A program made the position numbers and the translations under genes. Shown here one piece after another: positions 31,243-42,830 of a stretch of DNA of 64,000 nucleotides (position 1 is its first letter; every line of letters begins with the position of its first letter). The stretch comes from Channallabes apus (lineage: Eukaryota; Chordata; Actinopteri; Siluriformes; Clariidae): assembly GCA_030522415.1 (NCBI GenBank), contig CM060124.1, positions 31,547,254-31,611,253 of the forward strand, in the 5' to 3' direction. Below the pieces are notes generated by a model. The model was not told where the DNA came from and did no database searches. It saw nothing but the letters and a program-made list of their open reading frames with translations.

Positions 31243-31692
31243 GCAAAGGAGACAGAAATTATTGAGGGACAGGTAGACCAGCGTCAATCAGATGTACAGT
31301 GTCGGGTAAGTGTGGTGCTTTTATTGAAGGGATAATGACAGATTTTTAAAAATTTTTGGGGGGTGAACAATTTCTTTAATGTTTTTTGAGTTGTGGCTGT
31401 TTAGTAGAAAGTAATAGGCTCACCAATTTACAGTATGATCTTTCAATTTAGCAAGTGTAATGTAAACAAGTTAGTTATTATGAGTATGGAAAACATCTTT
31501 TCCTGCATTTTTTTTCTGCTTCAGGAGTCAGTCTGTTCTGAGACAGTGAGAGTAGAGGAAGGGGCAGATTCAGGACCAGGGAGGGAGCCGGAGACAGCAG
31601 AACAAAGAGATGATATTGCCAGCACCAGCACAGGGAGCACAGTTTTTAGTTTAGATCTCATGTTTACATTTTATTGTATGTTGATGGCTTGA
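31243..31692 (+). pseudogene. N-terminal exons of the hAT element gene
   Basis: Exon 31243-31305 (63 bp, acceptor ATCACAG, donor CGG/GTAAGT) encodes AKETEIIEGQVDQRQSDVQCR, written here in part: AKETEIIEG then QVDQRQSD. A second exon from 31525 (acceptor TTCTGCTTCAG) encodes an acidic stretch with GPGREPETAEQRDDIASTST. Phases agree. Such acidic, low-complexity N-termini occur in fish hAT transposases of the ZMYM-like group. No catalytic exon is present, so the copy is dead. Confidence 0.5.
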
Positions 31693-31975
31693 CTGTAAAC
31701 AACATAAACAATGCAGTAAATAGTTTTGAAGAAAAATCTGCTTTGTCATTGAACCAGAGAAAAACTTTGAAAATAACCATAATGCTGCAGTCTCCGTGCT
31801 ACAATAATAATGATAGAAGCAAAGTTTTTCACTGTGGGGACATACTGTATCTTTATAAGTACAATTTGACTGCATTATATGTGTCCCCTTCAAAAATTGC
31901 TCATGAGAAATTTTTTATTTATTGTCCCCCCCTACTGTTAAATGAAATTTACGCCCATGCTTGAGGCATCCTGGA

Positions 31976-32174
31976 GGGGCCAGGTGTAGCTCAGTGGTTA
32001 AGGCATTGGACTACGGTTCGGAAGATCCCAGGTTCAAACCCCATAACCACCAAGTTGCCACTGTTGGGCCCTTGAGCAAGGCCCTTAACCCTCAACTGCT
32101 CAGATGTATAATGAGATAAAAATGTAAGTCGCTCTGGATAAGAGCATCTGCCAAATGCCTAAATGTAAATGTAA
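31976..32174 (+). repeat. tRNA-derived SINE with conserved 3' tail
   Basis: The head GTAGCTCAGTGGTTAAGGC (A box) and GGTTCAAACCCC (B box) are tRNA-like. The tail GTCGCTCTGGATAAGAGCAT and CTAAATGTAAATGTAA are typical of fish V-SINE/L2-tailed SINEs. It sits just right of the hAT copy 2 duplication. It is not a tRNA gene: the 3' half cannot form a cloverleaf. Confidence 0.88.
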
Positions 32175-32439
32175 TCCTTCCCCCTCTGCACGTGCCTGTA
32201 TATGTGTGTGTGTGTGTGTGTGTCTTTCCAGTATATACAACGTGAAAGCGCGCTCAGTTACAGCTCAGTCCCTCTTCTCACCTTTGATAGGTGAGAAGTT
32301 ATCAAACGTTATCAAAGTTTCGGATGGGGGAATTGGCACAATTCAGGGGTTTAAAACTATTTAACAAGACCGAGACGTCTCTGCCTAAAATGTATTTCTC
32401 CAGCAAAACATAGAATAAATAGAAATAAAATGCTTAATA

Positions 32440-32633
32440 TTAATAATATTGATCTTAGCTGGATGGTCTAATTCTCAAAACCGTTTAAGAAAGACTTAAC
32501 ACACTATAACTACAATATTTACAAAACTGAAAGGTTGTCTTATGAATAATAAAAAACAACAACTCATAACTCAAAAAGATCATAAGTTTTTTATGTTTTG
32601 ATATATTTTTTTAGATCATAAATAGACATGAAT

Positions 32634-32702
<69 letters not shown>

Positions 32703-32832
32703 TGGACATGATGAAAAGCAATAAAGTGCTTAGGGCTTTTCATATTTTTTGCTGTTTGTGTGTGTCCAGCATTGAATAATTATTTCATCCCTTATTTGAC
32801 CACGGCTGGGAATAAGAGCTGGAATGTGATTG

Positions 32833-32915
<83 letters not shown>

Positions 32916-33290
32916 GTTTTGCTGGCGAAAAACATTTCAGGCAGAGACGTCTACTCGGCCTTGTTAATTGTTTTTAAAAACCCCAATTCTACGAATTCCC
33001 CCATCAGCGAAATCATGAATGAAACGTGAGAAGAGGCATTATAATACAGTGGGGGTTCTGTGGGTCTCCAAACTCAGAAGGCTACGTGTCAGACGATAAC
33101 TGCTCCTTTGATCTGCTGGTTACAGCGGGGCGCCGACTACTGATGAGTAGCCTGTACAAGCCAAGCTCTTCCCCCAAAATTGTCTGCAACAATCACTAAC
33201 CATTAAAATGTTTGTTTTTTTGTAATTAAACACGAATATATAAATTATATTTTCTTTACACATAATATTTTCATTATATATACACATTTT
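32440..33290. repeat. Dispersed repeat family, third copy
   Basis: 32440-32600 matches 21195-21365, and 33000-33290 matches parts of 15480-15560 and 16320-16460. AT runs lie at 32639-32700 and 32838-32880, and a GA run at 32881-32912. Confidence 0.7.
32639..32912. repeat. (AT)n and (GA)n microsatellites
   Basis: Two AT runs of about 30 and 21 units; the second passes directly into a GA run of about 16 units. Confidence 0.95.
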
Positions 33291-33299
33291 TAGGGGGGC

Positions 33300-34560
33300 T
33301 TTAGCCCATCGTCCCCTTTATATTTATTTAAAGTATTTTTCATATTTTTTTATGTCTGCCAGTTTCCAACAAAAAGCAGCAGTATTGTCAAAGAATTAAC
33401 AGATAAATATTTAATATTATTGGCACCCACACAGTTTATTCCATTGTCCAGCCTCATACTGTAGGTGTGTTGTTTATATTGCTAATCAATGTAAGTTTAA
33501 AGTTATATGCTGTTTTCTGGTTGTACCTGTACATAGAAAAAAGTTTATACGGTAAACACACACATATATTAATTAAATTCTTAAATCATCGTGTTCACCC
33601 ATGCACTCAAAAAAAGAACTTGTAAGATTCACTTGATAAAATCCTCTTAACATCTATTTGCACACATAGATTTTAAGTAAATTTTATTGCTCCAATATTA
33701 AGTAAAACTCACCCGTAATTGTCAGGTAAAATCTACTTAATTAAATTAACAATCAAAGAAATCAAGTAAAAGTTACATAATTATATTTAATGCACAAATT
33801 AGATTTATTTAAAATAACCAAGTAAAGGTAATTCATTCCCAGATAGCACACACGTCGCAGAGATAATGCTCCCTAATGCATGTTACAATGACCAAATATG
33901 ATAATAAATAAACCACACTCTCAGCTAATAATAAAACAGATTAGTTTTTTTTTATATAAAAAATACATTTAATAACAAGCAAAACGAATATATTATATAT
34001 TATACAAAAACGAGAAAACAGTAACTTACAAATGAGGTCTCAATTTGAAAAGATGTACAAAACATAAAACACCACAAATAAGTATTAATCATAGAAACAA
34101 AATTAAACACCTTTTACTGAATTGATTACTGAACAATTACTGAATTGATAAATTAGCATTGCTCAAAGATCCAGGTGGCAGCTTGGTGGTGCTGGGGTTT
34201 GAACCTGTGAGCTTCCAATCAGTATACCAACATCCAAAAACCACACAACTACCTCAGCCCCTTCATATTCACAAGTATGCTCAGTGGCATTATCAGCTGC
34301 AGCACAATCTTTACACAGGGCCATTATTTTTAAAAAATCATAGTATGTATTAACATTAGTGCTCCTAAACCTTGTGGAAAGAGTTCACAGAAGAGTTGAA
34401 ACTGTTATAGCTGCAAAAGGCCAACATCATATTAAACCCTATGGATTAAGAAGTGGATGTTACTCAAGTTTATACTGTATGCATGTGAAGGCAGGCGAGC
34501 CAATACTTTTGGCAATATAATGTACTGTAATATATAATTACTTTGGAATTTCACTTTGGA
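33300..34560. other. No gene seen
   Basis: AT-rich repeats. GCACTCAAAAAAAGAACTTG at about 33604 resembles the terminus of the element at 23145, but a matching second end was not found. 34380-34520 resembles the end of a Tc1-like element (GGCGAGCCAATACTTTTGGC). Confidence 0.4.
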
Positions 34561-34821
34561 GGACACTGAGACGCTGCTTTTTTCCGAGCTCCGCCAGACT
34601 GACCAATTTTTAAAACTTTTTCATCCCCTTACGAAGAGTGTACATAAAACGGATAAGTATCTTATACTATCTTATAATATATTTACTCGAAACGCGTGTT
34701 ATATCGTTAAGTTTTAATTGTTTTGCAGCACATCGCTTTTAGCCGGCATTAGCATCATTAGCCCGGCTATCACAAGTTTGTTTACGCTTCTTCACACCGA
34801 TTATTTCCGTTTTTAGACACC

Positions 34822-35737
34822 ATGTCGGTTGTGACTCTGCCTCTGAGTGCAGGTGAGGAGACAATGGAGCTGCACTTGGTGGATTTGGAGCTGGAGGCCG
34901 TGGAGAAGCTGATCCGCGAGCTACAGGTGAAGCTGGCCCGGCTACAGCAGCGGAAATCCACGCTGGAATTGTCGCGGACCGACGCTCACCTGTCCCAGGT
35001 AAATTCTCGGCGAGAGAATTCTCCGACAACCTCAACCCCCCATGTTTCTCTGCCCAGGTCCAACACACCAAGGACGCAGCCCGCCCAAGTTTCCTTCACA
35101 CCGGCGCCGGGATACCACGGAGCCTGGATACAGTAGCAGCGGAAGGTGCGTGGCAAGTCCCGGGGGAGGACCTCTCCCCCTCCGCCACCACCCGTCTTTG
35201 AGATCTCGACCCGAAACCGCTTCGCTCCTCTCCGCGAGATGGCACACGACTCGCTGGTCATCGGAGACTTCATCGTCCGGCACATGCGTGCTACCACGGC
35301 TAAAGGTAAGGCGTACACTCGCTGTTTACCTGGTGCACGTGTTCTTGATGTTGCTGCACAGGTGCCTGCTGCCCTGAGGAAGAACATTGGAGCTGTGGTC
35401 CTTCATGCTGGCACGAACGACACCAGGCTGAGGCAGATGGAGATCCTAAAGAAGGACTTCAGGAGCCTGGTCGAGAAGGTCCGCAGGACATCATCCACGA
35501 CAAGGATCGTCATATCTGGACCACTTCCCACAGCGAGGAATCGAGAAGTTCAGTAGATTATTTGCCTTTAATGAATGGTTACAATATTGGTGTCGACAAC
35601 AGAAATTACCCTTTGTTGATAACTGGAATGTTTTCTGGGAGCGTCCTAGGCTCTACCACACTGATGGCCTGCACCCTAGCAGAGCTGGAGCAGCGGTCCT
35701 CTCTGACAACATCTCCAGGACACTAGGAACCATCTGA
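34822..35737 (+). pseudogene. LINE ORF1 with coiled coil and SGNH-esterase-like domain, broken
   Basis: Residues 10-60 form a leucine-rich coiled coil (LDLELEAVEKL... is interrupted only by charge changes). An in-frame TAG lies at 35134-35136. The same frame continues from 35146 with an esterase-like domain: SLVIGDFIVRH (block I), then VVLHAGTNDTRL (the GxND block). A one-base frameshift near 35545 leads to the last part with DGLHPSRAGA (the DxxH block) and TGA at 35735-35737. Esterase domains in ORF1 are known in CR1/L2-type fish LINEs. One nonsense mutation and one frameshift inactivate it. Confidence 0.8.
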
Positions 35738-35899
35738 CTGGCAGGAAGTCATACCGTAGATTCCAAACATATTAGCCACATCACAACTCACCATAGTGAT
35801 AGACGCACACACATAGCCTGTCCTATAGAAATTGTGTCTGTTCCCCGAATAGTGAGAAAAAAGAATAAATTTGTTAAATTTGCTCGAAATAATCTGATA

Positions 35900-36350
35900 A
35901 CCATAAAACCAGAACATTAGATCCCTTGCGCCTAAAGCATATATTGTTAATAAAATGATCTCAGATTATTGCCTTGACGTACTCTGTCTCACCGAAACCT
36001 GGCTTAAACCAAATGAATATTTTGGTCTGAATGAGTCTACTCCGTCAGGATATTTCTATAAGCACGAGCCCCGTCTAATTGGTCGCGGTGGTGGTGTCGC
36101 CACTATCTACAATGATGTACTCACTGTTACTCAGAAAATAAGGCCCAAGTTTAATTCATTTGAAGTGCTTATCATTAATGTTGCACTCAATGAAATACGT
36201 AACAAACCCTTGCTATATTTTACCCTGGCCACCGTGTACAGACCCCCGGGGTCATATGTCGATTTTCTTAATGAATTTGGACATCTGATATCAGACCTAT
36301 TGGTTAACGCTGACAAAGTGTTAATAGTAGGAGACTTTAACATTCATGTA
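35900..36350 (+). pseudogene. LINE ORF2, apurinic-type endonuclease, 5' fragment
   Basis: The ORF from 35955 (open further upstream from about 35916) encodes an endonuclease N-terminus: CLTETWLK, then RGGGVATIY, then the catalytic GDFNIHV motif, after which a Tc1 insertion begins. Reverse transcriptase sequence does not resume on the far side of the Tc1, so the 3' part of this LINE has been lost. Confidence 0.85.
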
Positions 36351-37940
36351 CAAACCAGATTCCAAAAAAGTTGGGAAACTAAACAAATTGTGAATAAAAA
36401 CTGAATGCAATGATGTGGAGATGGCAAATGTCAATATTTTATTCAGAATAGAACATAAATCACGGAACAAAAGTTTAAACCGAGAAAATTTATCATTTTA
36501 AGGGAAAAATATGGTGAATCAAAATGTCATGGTGTCAACAAATCCCAAAAAAGTTGGGACAAGGCCATTTTCACTACTGTGTGGCATCTCCCCTTCTTCT
36601 TACAACACTCAACAGACGTCTGGGGACCGAGGACACCAGTTTCTCAAGTTTAGAAATAGGAATGCTCTCCCATTCTTGTCTAATACAGGCCTCTAACTGT
36701 TCAATCGTCTTGGGCCTTCTTTGTCGCACCTTCCTCTTTATGATGCGCCAAATGTTCTCTATAGGGGAAAGATCTGGACTGCAGACTGGCCATTTCAGTA
36801 CCCGGATCCTTCTCCTACGCAGCCATGATGTTGTGATTGATGCAGAATGTGGTCTGGCATTATCTTGTTGAAAAATGCAGGGTCTTCCCTGAAAGAGATG
36901 ACGTCTGGATGGCAGCATATGTTGTTCTAGAACCTGAATATATTTTTCTGCATTGATGGTGCCTTTCCAGACATGCAAGCTGCCCATGCCACACGCACTC
37001 ATGCAACCCCATACCATCAGAGATGCAGGCTTCTGAACTGAGCGTTGATAACAACTTGGGTTGTCCTTGTCCTCTTTGGTCCGGATGACATGGCGTCCCA
37101 CATTTCCAACAAGAACTTCGAATCGTGACTCATCTGGCCACAGAACAGTCTTCCATTTTGCCACACTCCATTTTAAATGATCCCTGGCCCAATGAAAACG
37201 CCTGTGCTTATGGATCTCACTTAGAAATGGCTTCTTCTTTGCACTGTAAAGTTTCAGCTGGCAACGGCGGATGGCACGGTGGATTGTGTTCACTGACAAT
37301 GGTTTCTGGAAGTATTCCTGAGCCCATTCTGTGATTTCCTTTACAGTAGCATTCCTGTTTGTGGTGCAGTGTCGTTTAAGGGCCCGGAGATCACGGGCAT
37401 CCAGTATGGTTTTACACCCTTGACCCTTACGCACAGAGATTGTTCCAGATTCTCTGAATCTTCGGATGATATTATGCACAGTTGATGATGATAACTGCAA
37501 AGTCTTTGCAATTTTTCGCTGGGTAACACCTTTCTGATATTGCTCCACTATCTTTCTGCGCAACATTGTGGGAATTGGTGATCCTCTACCCATCTTGGCT
37601 TCTGAGAGACACTGCCACTCTGAGAAGTTCTTTTTACACCAATCATGTTGCCAATTAACCTAATTACTGTTAATTGGTCTTCCAGCTCTTCGTTATGCTC
37701 AAATTTACTTTTTCCAGCCTCTTATTGCTACTTGTCCCAACTTTTTTGGGATTTGTTGACACCGTGAAATTTGGAAACATATTTTTCCTTTAAAATGATA
37801 CATTTTCTCGGATTAAACTTTTGATCTTTCATCTATGTTCTATTCTGAATAAAATATTGACATTTGCCATCTCCACATCATTGCATTCAGTTTTTATTCA
37901 CAATTTGTTTAGTGTCCCAACTTTTTTGAAGTCCAGTTTG
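36351..37940 (-). mobile_element. Complete Tc1 element with IR/DR ends
   Basis: 1590 bp bounded by TA at 36349-36350 and 37941-37942. Inverted repeats of about 210 bp each contain an outer and an inner direct repeat around CCAAAAAAGTTGGGA, the IR/DR structure of fish Tc1 elements. The transposase ORF between them is open. It is inserted into LINE ORF2 right after the GDFNIHV codons. Confidence 0.92.
36574..37593 (-). CDS. Tc1-like transposase, full-length ORF
   Basis: 339 residues without interruption. The N-terminal half (residues 10-110) is the bipartite helix-turn-helix DNA-binding region (TQRKIAKTLQLSSSTVHNII). The catalytic triad is complete: Asp154 (WPDESRFEV), Asp244 (FQQDNARPH) and Glu279 (PDLSPIENIW), i.e. 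DD34E. Both terminal repeats and the TA duplication are present, so this is the best candidate in the window for a still competent transposon. A second copy of the same family is at 1-486. Whether it is expressed is unknown. Confidence 0.93.
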   Translation of the reverse strand: MGRGSPIPTMLRRKIVEQYQKGVTQRKIAKTLQLSSSTVHNIIRRFRESGTISVRKGQGCKTILDARDLRALKRHCTTNRNATVKEITEWAQEYFQKPLSVNTIHRAIRRCQLKLYSAKKKPFLSEIHKHRRFHWARDHLKWSVAKWKTVLWPDESRFEVLVGNVGRHVIRTKEDKDNPSCYQRSVQKPASLMVWGCMSACGMGSLHVWKGTINAEKYIQVLEQHMLPSRRHLFQGRPCIFQQDNARPHSASITTSWLRRRRIRVLKWPVCSPDLSPIENIWRIIKRKVRQRRPKTIEQLEACIRQEWESIPISKLEKLVSSVPRRLLSVVRRRGDATQ

Positions 37941-38172
37941 TACATAAAAATCTATATACAGTATAGTCTATCTGTAGTCTTTTATATAGTCTAGTCATTT
38001 ATAAATGAAGATAATGAACAAACAAGTTCTCCTCAAAAACATTTATTATCATCCTTGAAACGATACATTACCTTTTCCTTTTTATTATTTCTCCAATTAA
38101 AAGACAGAAAACAAAAATAAATTAAATAAAACAATGCATTTTTAATAACTTAATCTTAAGAACTGTATGAAC

Positions 38173-40546
38173 CAGTGGCGGCTGCTAGCTTTTGAAACAG
38201 GGGAAGCAGTGGCGGACTGGGACAATAATTCAGGCCGGGAATTTGACTCCACTCCCAGGCCACCTCTGCTGCTGCAGTCACCACCACCCTATTCATGTAA
38301 TCTACTGATAAACTGATAAACCTGTAGGCTAACCCTATTATTGTAACAGGTAGACTACCAGATGCAATATAAATGAATAAAAAAATAACCCTTAACAACT
38401 CACTAGGAATACACCATTTATACTACCAAACCAATGACAAATAGAAAATTGGCTTTTTAAAAGAGATAATAAGAGACACATTCACATGTTGAAATTTTAC
38501 ATTTTATGTATTTTCAGTGCTCAACTCTAGTATACCAAATGTATCAGAAACACAAACACAAATAAACTTAACAAAACCTATGACAGCGTAAGTAACAGAT
38601 AACAATGTTTACTCAATTATGGCATTATGTGGAACAGACCAGTAAGAGTAAACAGTAAGTAATTAGCACTACTAGTGCACCGGCTTTCACTGTCTCCTTC
38701 ATCTTTCCCTGAATCCTTCTCTCTCTCACTCTGCACATCTAGTTGCTCTGCAATATGAAATAAGCGTGTTCAATAATCTGTATTTATAATTGTGCAGCCA
38801 TCAGTTGTATGTCGCCAAAATCACAGTCCTACTACTGATCTTATAAATCATAAAAAGCACATGTTTAAAAAGTATAGCTGCTACCTGCATGTTTAGTTTT
38901 GCTTATCTTAAACTTTACCTGAAGGTTCCTGCTCTGACTCTAACGCTGGACTGTCCACCACCTCGACTGTAGCTCAACAGCAGGAGCATTTGCAGCACTA
39001 GTGCTTCCTCACCTTTTATAAATAAATAAATAAACAAACATTGTAGGCTGCATATTGTAGATTAGAAATGAAAAATCAAAATAACTAATACTGTATTTTT
39101 TTCCATACCATCTACTTGATTTATTATTTAAAATATTTGACCCACTAACACTATTTTGTCTACTTTTTATTCATTTTTATTTATTATATGAAAAATATGC
39201 TACATGTAGACGAAACGAGACTTGACTCAGCACAGCAGCACTTACATATTGTTGCTCGGTTGTTGGTTTAATTTTATCTATTGTGATTATCTAAGTGATT
39301 GGGATGAAAGTGTTCGTCTGCCAAATTATGATAAATATAATGTAAATGTAATCTTGACCGACCTGTTCCCTTACTGGCGAACATGGCTGGGATTTTGCAG
39401 CAGCTTGCTGCGTCTGCGGCCGGGGCTTTTTTCCTTTTTATACGCTCTCTCTCTCTCTCTCTCTGCTCCTCCTTTGCGTTTACGCTCCATTTTTTTAACG
39501 ATTTAGTCAGATATACCCTGTCTCTGGACATAGCCAGAAATTAGGCAGTGCGTCGCTGATGTTGGGTCATGTGGGAGGTCATGTTGGGGGTCATGTGGGA
39601 GGTCATGTGGGGGGTCATGTGGGAGTGTAATTTTCCCTCCTGATCGTCTAATCTTCCCTTTGCATTGCCTGATTCGTAGATTGAGAGATCCGTCAATTAA
39701 TTAGTAGTTGCACACCAGCCTATCACATGCCAGGCTGATCATCTGCACAGCGGCAGCCGGCAGGCCAGAACGACCGTCAGGCCACCGGGAAATGTCCCGG
39801 TGCTCCCGATGGCCAGTCCGCCCCTGAGGGGAAGCTACAGTAGCTGGCTAGTTTGCCCTTCCACGAGCTACTTTAATTATATGAACAAACTAACTTTACA
39901 ATGCTGAAACAAGGAGCAAAGTCAAGAATGCTATAATATGTTTTTTTTTATTATTTAAAGAACGATTTGTACAAACAGAAATGGTTTATATCACCAGCAA
40001 ACACTACAGAGTGCAGCAGCTCATCGTACCACTTCACCTGCAAATCTGCATGGGACTGAACTCGAATCACTGAAGCGCTGATGTATACTTAAGACATACT
40101 GTCAATCAAAACAGGGGTTCCGCCCTTTAAGCAACTCCTCCAATCATCATGCAGCAGCCCAGCGTCCTGGCCCACCCACTGCTCCATTCACACCCAGAGA
40201 AGCTGGGCTTCCCTGGAAGTGACGATTTTGGTGCATTTATCCAATTACCGTCCAGCTTTTCTGCAGTGAAAAAAGCTCCTCTGTGCTGCCCATAGAGCTC
40301 CAGTGAAGCTGGGCTTCAGGAGGGTTTAACACGCTGTGCTGCATGGAAATGTATGACAAGAAAATCGCATCAAACAATCTACAATAAATACCTGATTCTG
40401 AACGAGCTAGTCATGAAGTTGAATGCGTTCTAGGGCACTTTTATTAAAACCAATATAAATACGACATATTGCATATATGAGCATTTATTTTCTGACATAG
40501 TAGAGGAGGCGGAGCTTCCCTTGTAGTCTTAGAGCAGCCGCCACTG
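38173..40546. mobile_element. hAT-like non-autonomous element (outer)
   Basis: The left end CAGTGGCGGCTGCT and the right end (reverse complement CAGTGGCGGCTGCT) are exact inverted repeats. The flanking octamers GTATGAAC and GTATAAAT agree at six of eight positions. The inner element at 38207-39826 is inserted close to its left end. Confidence 0.8.
38207..39826. mobile_element. hAT-like non-autonomous element (inner, nested)
   Basis: The left end CAGTGGCGGACTGG and the right end (reverse complement CAGGGGCGGACTGG) are inverted. The perfect 8-bp duplication AGGGGAAG lies at 38199-38206 and 39827-39834. It contains a short GTCATGTGGGAG-type tandem array at about 39566-39625. No transposase is present. 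Confidence 0.88.
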
Positions 40547-40710
40547 GTATAAATCTATTTGCCAACCATGTAAAAATCTGACAATTGTTTGACAAATAAA
40601 GTAACCAAAATTTTATATTTTAATGTCAATAAGCTATACGTTCCCTAAATATTTTCTATAGGGCCACAAAAGTTTGTTTGAGTTTACCAAGACAGCTCAA
40701 GTTTAGTGCA

Positions 40711-40985
40711 TAGATGAGGCCAAACAACATGGAACGTTCGACTGATGGAAACTCAATAAGTGACAATCCCTACTGTATTTCATGTGGTGGCTGAAGACAG
40801 TCTTCTTCCTCCCTGAGGACAAACAGGGTTATTTCTGCCTGAGCGTCATCTTTCTGAACAACCTAATAAAAGAAAGGACATTTGTTAGACAAGTTGCTCT
40901 ACTGGGCAAAACAGTGTCTGATGTATGCATGTAAAAATCCCTTAATGCTCCCAATGAGTACAAAAAAAACACCTAGAATTCCTAG
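40711..40985 (-). pseudogene. Copy of the multicopy-gene exon (see 13790)
   Basis: Read on the minus strand it matches 13685-13945, including the acceptor TTTTATTAG and the VVQKDEAQAE-like exon. It abuts the Gypsy remnant at a CCTAGG junction. Confidence 0.6.
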
Positions 40986-42463
40986 GGATGATGGGAGAGA
41001 GCCAAACGGCATGAAACGACATCCCTTGGAAAACCGATTGACCACAACCAAAATTGTTGTGTACCCTTTCGACACCGGCAGATCCGTCACAAAGTCTACA
41101 GCAATGTGTGACCATGGTCTATTCAGTGTAGGTAGGGGCATTAATTTACCAACTGGCAACCCCCGATGATGCTTTGTGGTTGCGCAGACCGTAAAAGATA
41201 AAACAACTGTTCTAACTGTTTCCTTCATTCTACGCCACCAATACTTTGGATCAAGGATTTTAAACGTGTGTGTGATACCTGGATGTCCTGAAGATGGATT
41301 AGTATGGGTTTCTATTGTGACTCGATCACGAAGTGTTTCGGGGACAAACGTTCGACTTGGAGGGCAATCGGCTGGCACGGGATTGTCTCGTGCCCACTGA
41401 GTGATCTCCTCATCGATTTCCCATAGCATTGGTGCAACTGTTATTGATGCTGGAAAGATGGGCTCTGGGTTTGGGTTTGAGTGTGGCATCGGATAGTACC
41501 GTGATAAGGCATCTGCCTTCTTATTTTTGGACCCAGGTCGATAGGTGATGTGGAAGAGGAAACGCGTGAAGAACAGTGCCCACCGGGCTTGACGAGTGTT
41601 TAATCTTTTGGCTTGTTGGATGTACTCAAAATTTCAGTGATCGGTTAATACAACGAATGGGTGTTTGGCTCCCTCTAGACAGTGACGCCACTCCTCTAAT
41701 GCCGCTTTTACTGGTAGTAGTTCTCTATTACCGATGTCATAGTTTCGCTCGGCAGGTGTCAGTTTTCGAGAAAAAAATGCGCAAGGGTGGAGTCTCTCCA
41801 GTTGACCATGGCGTTGTGACAGCAAAGATCCTATTCCCATCTCTGATGCGTCAACCTCGACTATAAAAAGCTTATCGGGGTTGGGTAACACAGGTGCCGT
41901 AGTGAATGCAGTCCTAAGTTTTTGGAAGGCTGTTTTTGCTTCCGGCGTCAACGCACCTAATCGTTGTGGCTTTCCCCGTAATAGGGAAGTGAGCGGTGCT
42001 GCTACAGAACTGAAGTTTCGCATAAATCACCGATAAAAATTGACGAACCCAAGAAAACTCTGTAGTGCCTTTACTGACCTGGGTTCCGGCCATTGGGTTA
42101 CCGCCTCCACCTTTGACGTCTCCATCTCGACCCATTGTGTCCCTATGCGATAGCCGAGAAATGCAATCTCTCTCTTGTGGAATTTACATTTCCCTGCCTT
42201 TGCATAGAGCCCATGTTCATGCTGGCGACGAAGGACGGCGGTTACATGGAGGAGGTGTTCGGAATATGACCGCGAGTATATTAGAATATCATCTAAGTAT
42301 ACTATCACAAAATGGTTAAACATATCCGTAAACACCTCGTTCATGAACCCCTGAAACACCGCAGGTGTGTTTACCAATCCATACGACATCACATTATACT
42401 GATAATGCCCCGATGTAGTGCTACACGCAGTCTTCCACACGTCACCCACACGCATATCCCAGC

Positions 42464-42632
42464 TCCACCAGGTTGCCACTGTTGGGCCCTTGAGCAAGGC
42501 CCTTAACCCTATCTGCTCCAGGGGCGGTGTATCATGGCTGACCCCGCGCTCTGACCCTGGTTACGCTGGGATATGCGAAGAAGGAATTTCACTGTGCTAT
42601 AATGTATATGTGACAAATAAATGCTTAACTTA
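42464..42632 (+). repeat. SINE body fragment inserted in Gypsy pol
   Basis: GTTGCCACTGTTGGGCCCTT and GCAAGGCCCTTAACCC are shared with the SINE at 31976-32174. The tail CAAATAAATGCTTAACTTAA differs. Confidence 0.75.
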
Positions 42633-42635
42633 ACT

Positions 42636-42830
42636 AACTCTACTTCTGTTTTCAAATCCCATTTAAAAACACATCTCTTCAGGCAGACATACTTTTAACA
42701 CTGCATTACTCGTATATTGTCCTTTACTATTGTTGTAGTTTTTTATATATTTATTTGTTATGTTGTGTAAGGTGTCCTTGAGTGTCATGAAAGGCGCCTA
42801 CAAATAAAATCTATTATTATTATGAGTCCC
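42636..42830 (+). repeat. LINE 3' tail inserted in Gypsy pol
   Basis: CATGAAAGGCGCCTACAAAT followed by AAAATCTATTATTATTAT is a LINE-type 3' end with a short tandem tail. Confidence 0.7.

Larger units (their letters stand above)
23042..31959. mobile_element. hAT-type DNA transposon, copy 2, hosting nested elements
   Basis: The left end CTGGGGCGTAAATCCC and the right end (reverse complement CATGGGCGTAAATTTC) are inverted. The perfect 8-bp duplication CTTGAGGC flanks them at 23034-23041 and 31960-31967. About 1.6 kb of the span belongs to the hAT itself; the rest is the nested element at 23145-30458. Two exon-like blocks of the hAT gene survive on the plus strand (31243-31305 and from 31525). 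Confidence 0.88.

Noticed and set aside
31976..32060. tRNA gene
   Set aside because: A and B boxes are present but the remainder does not fold as a cloverleaf and continues into a SINE tail.
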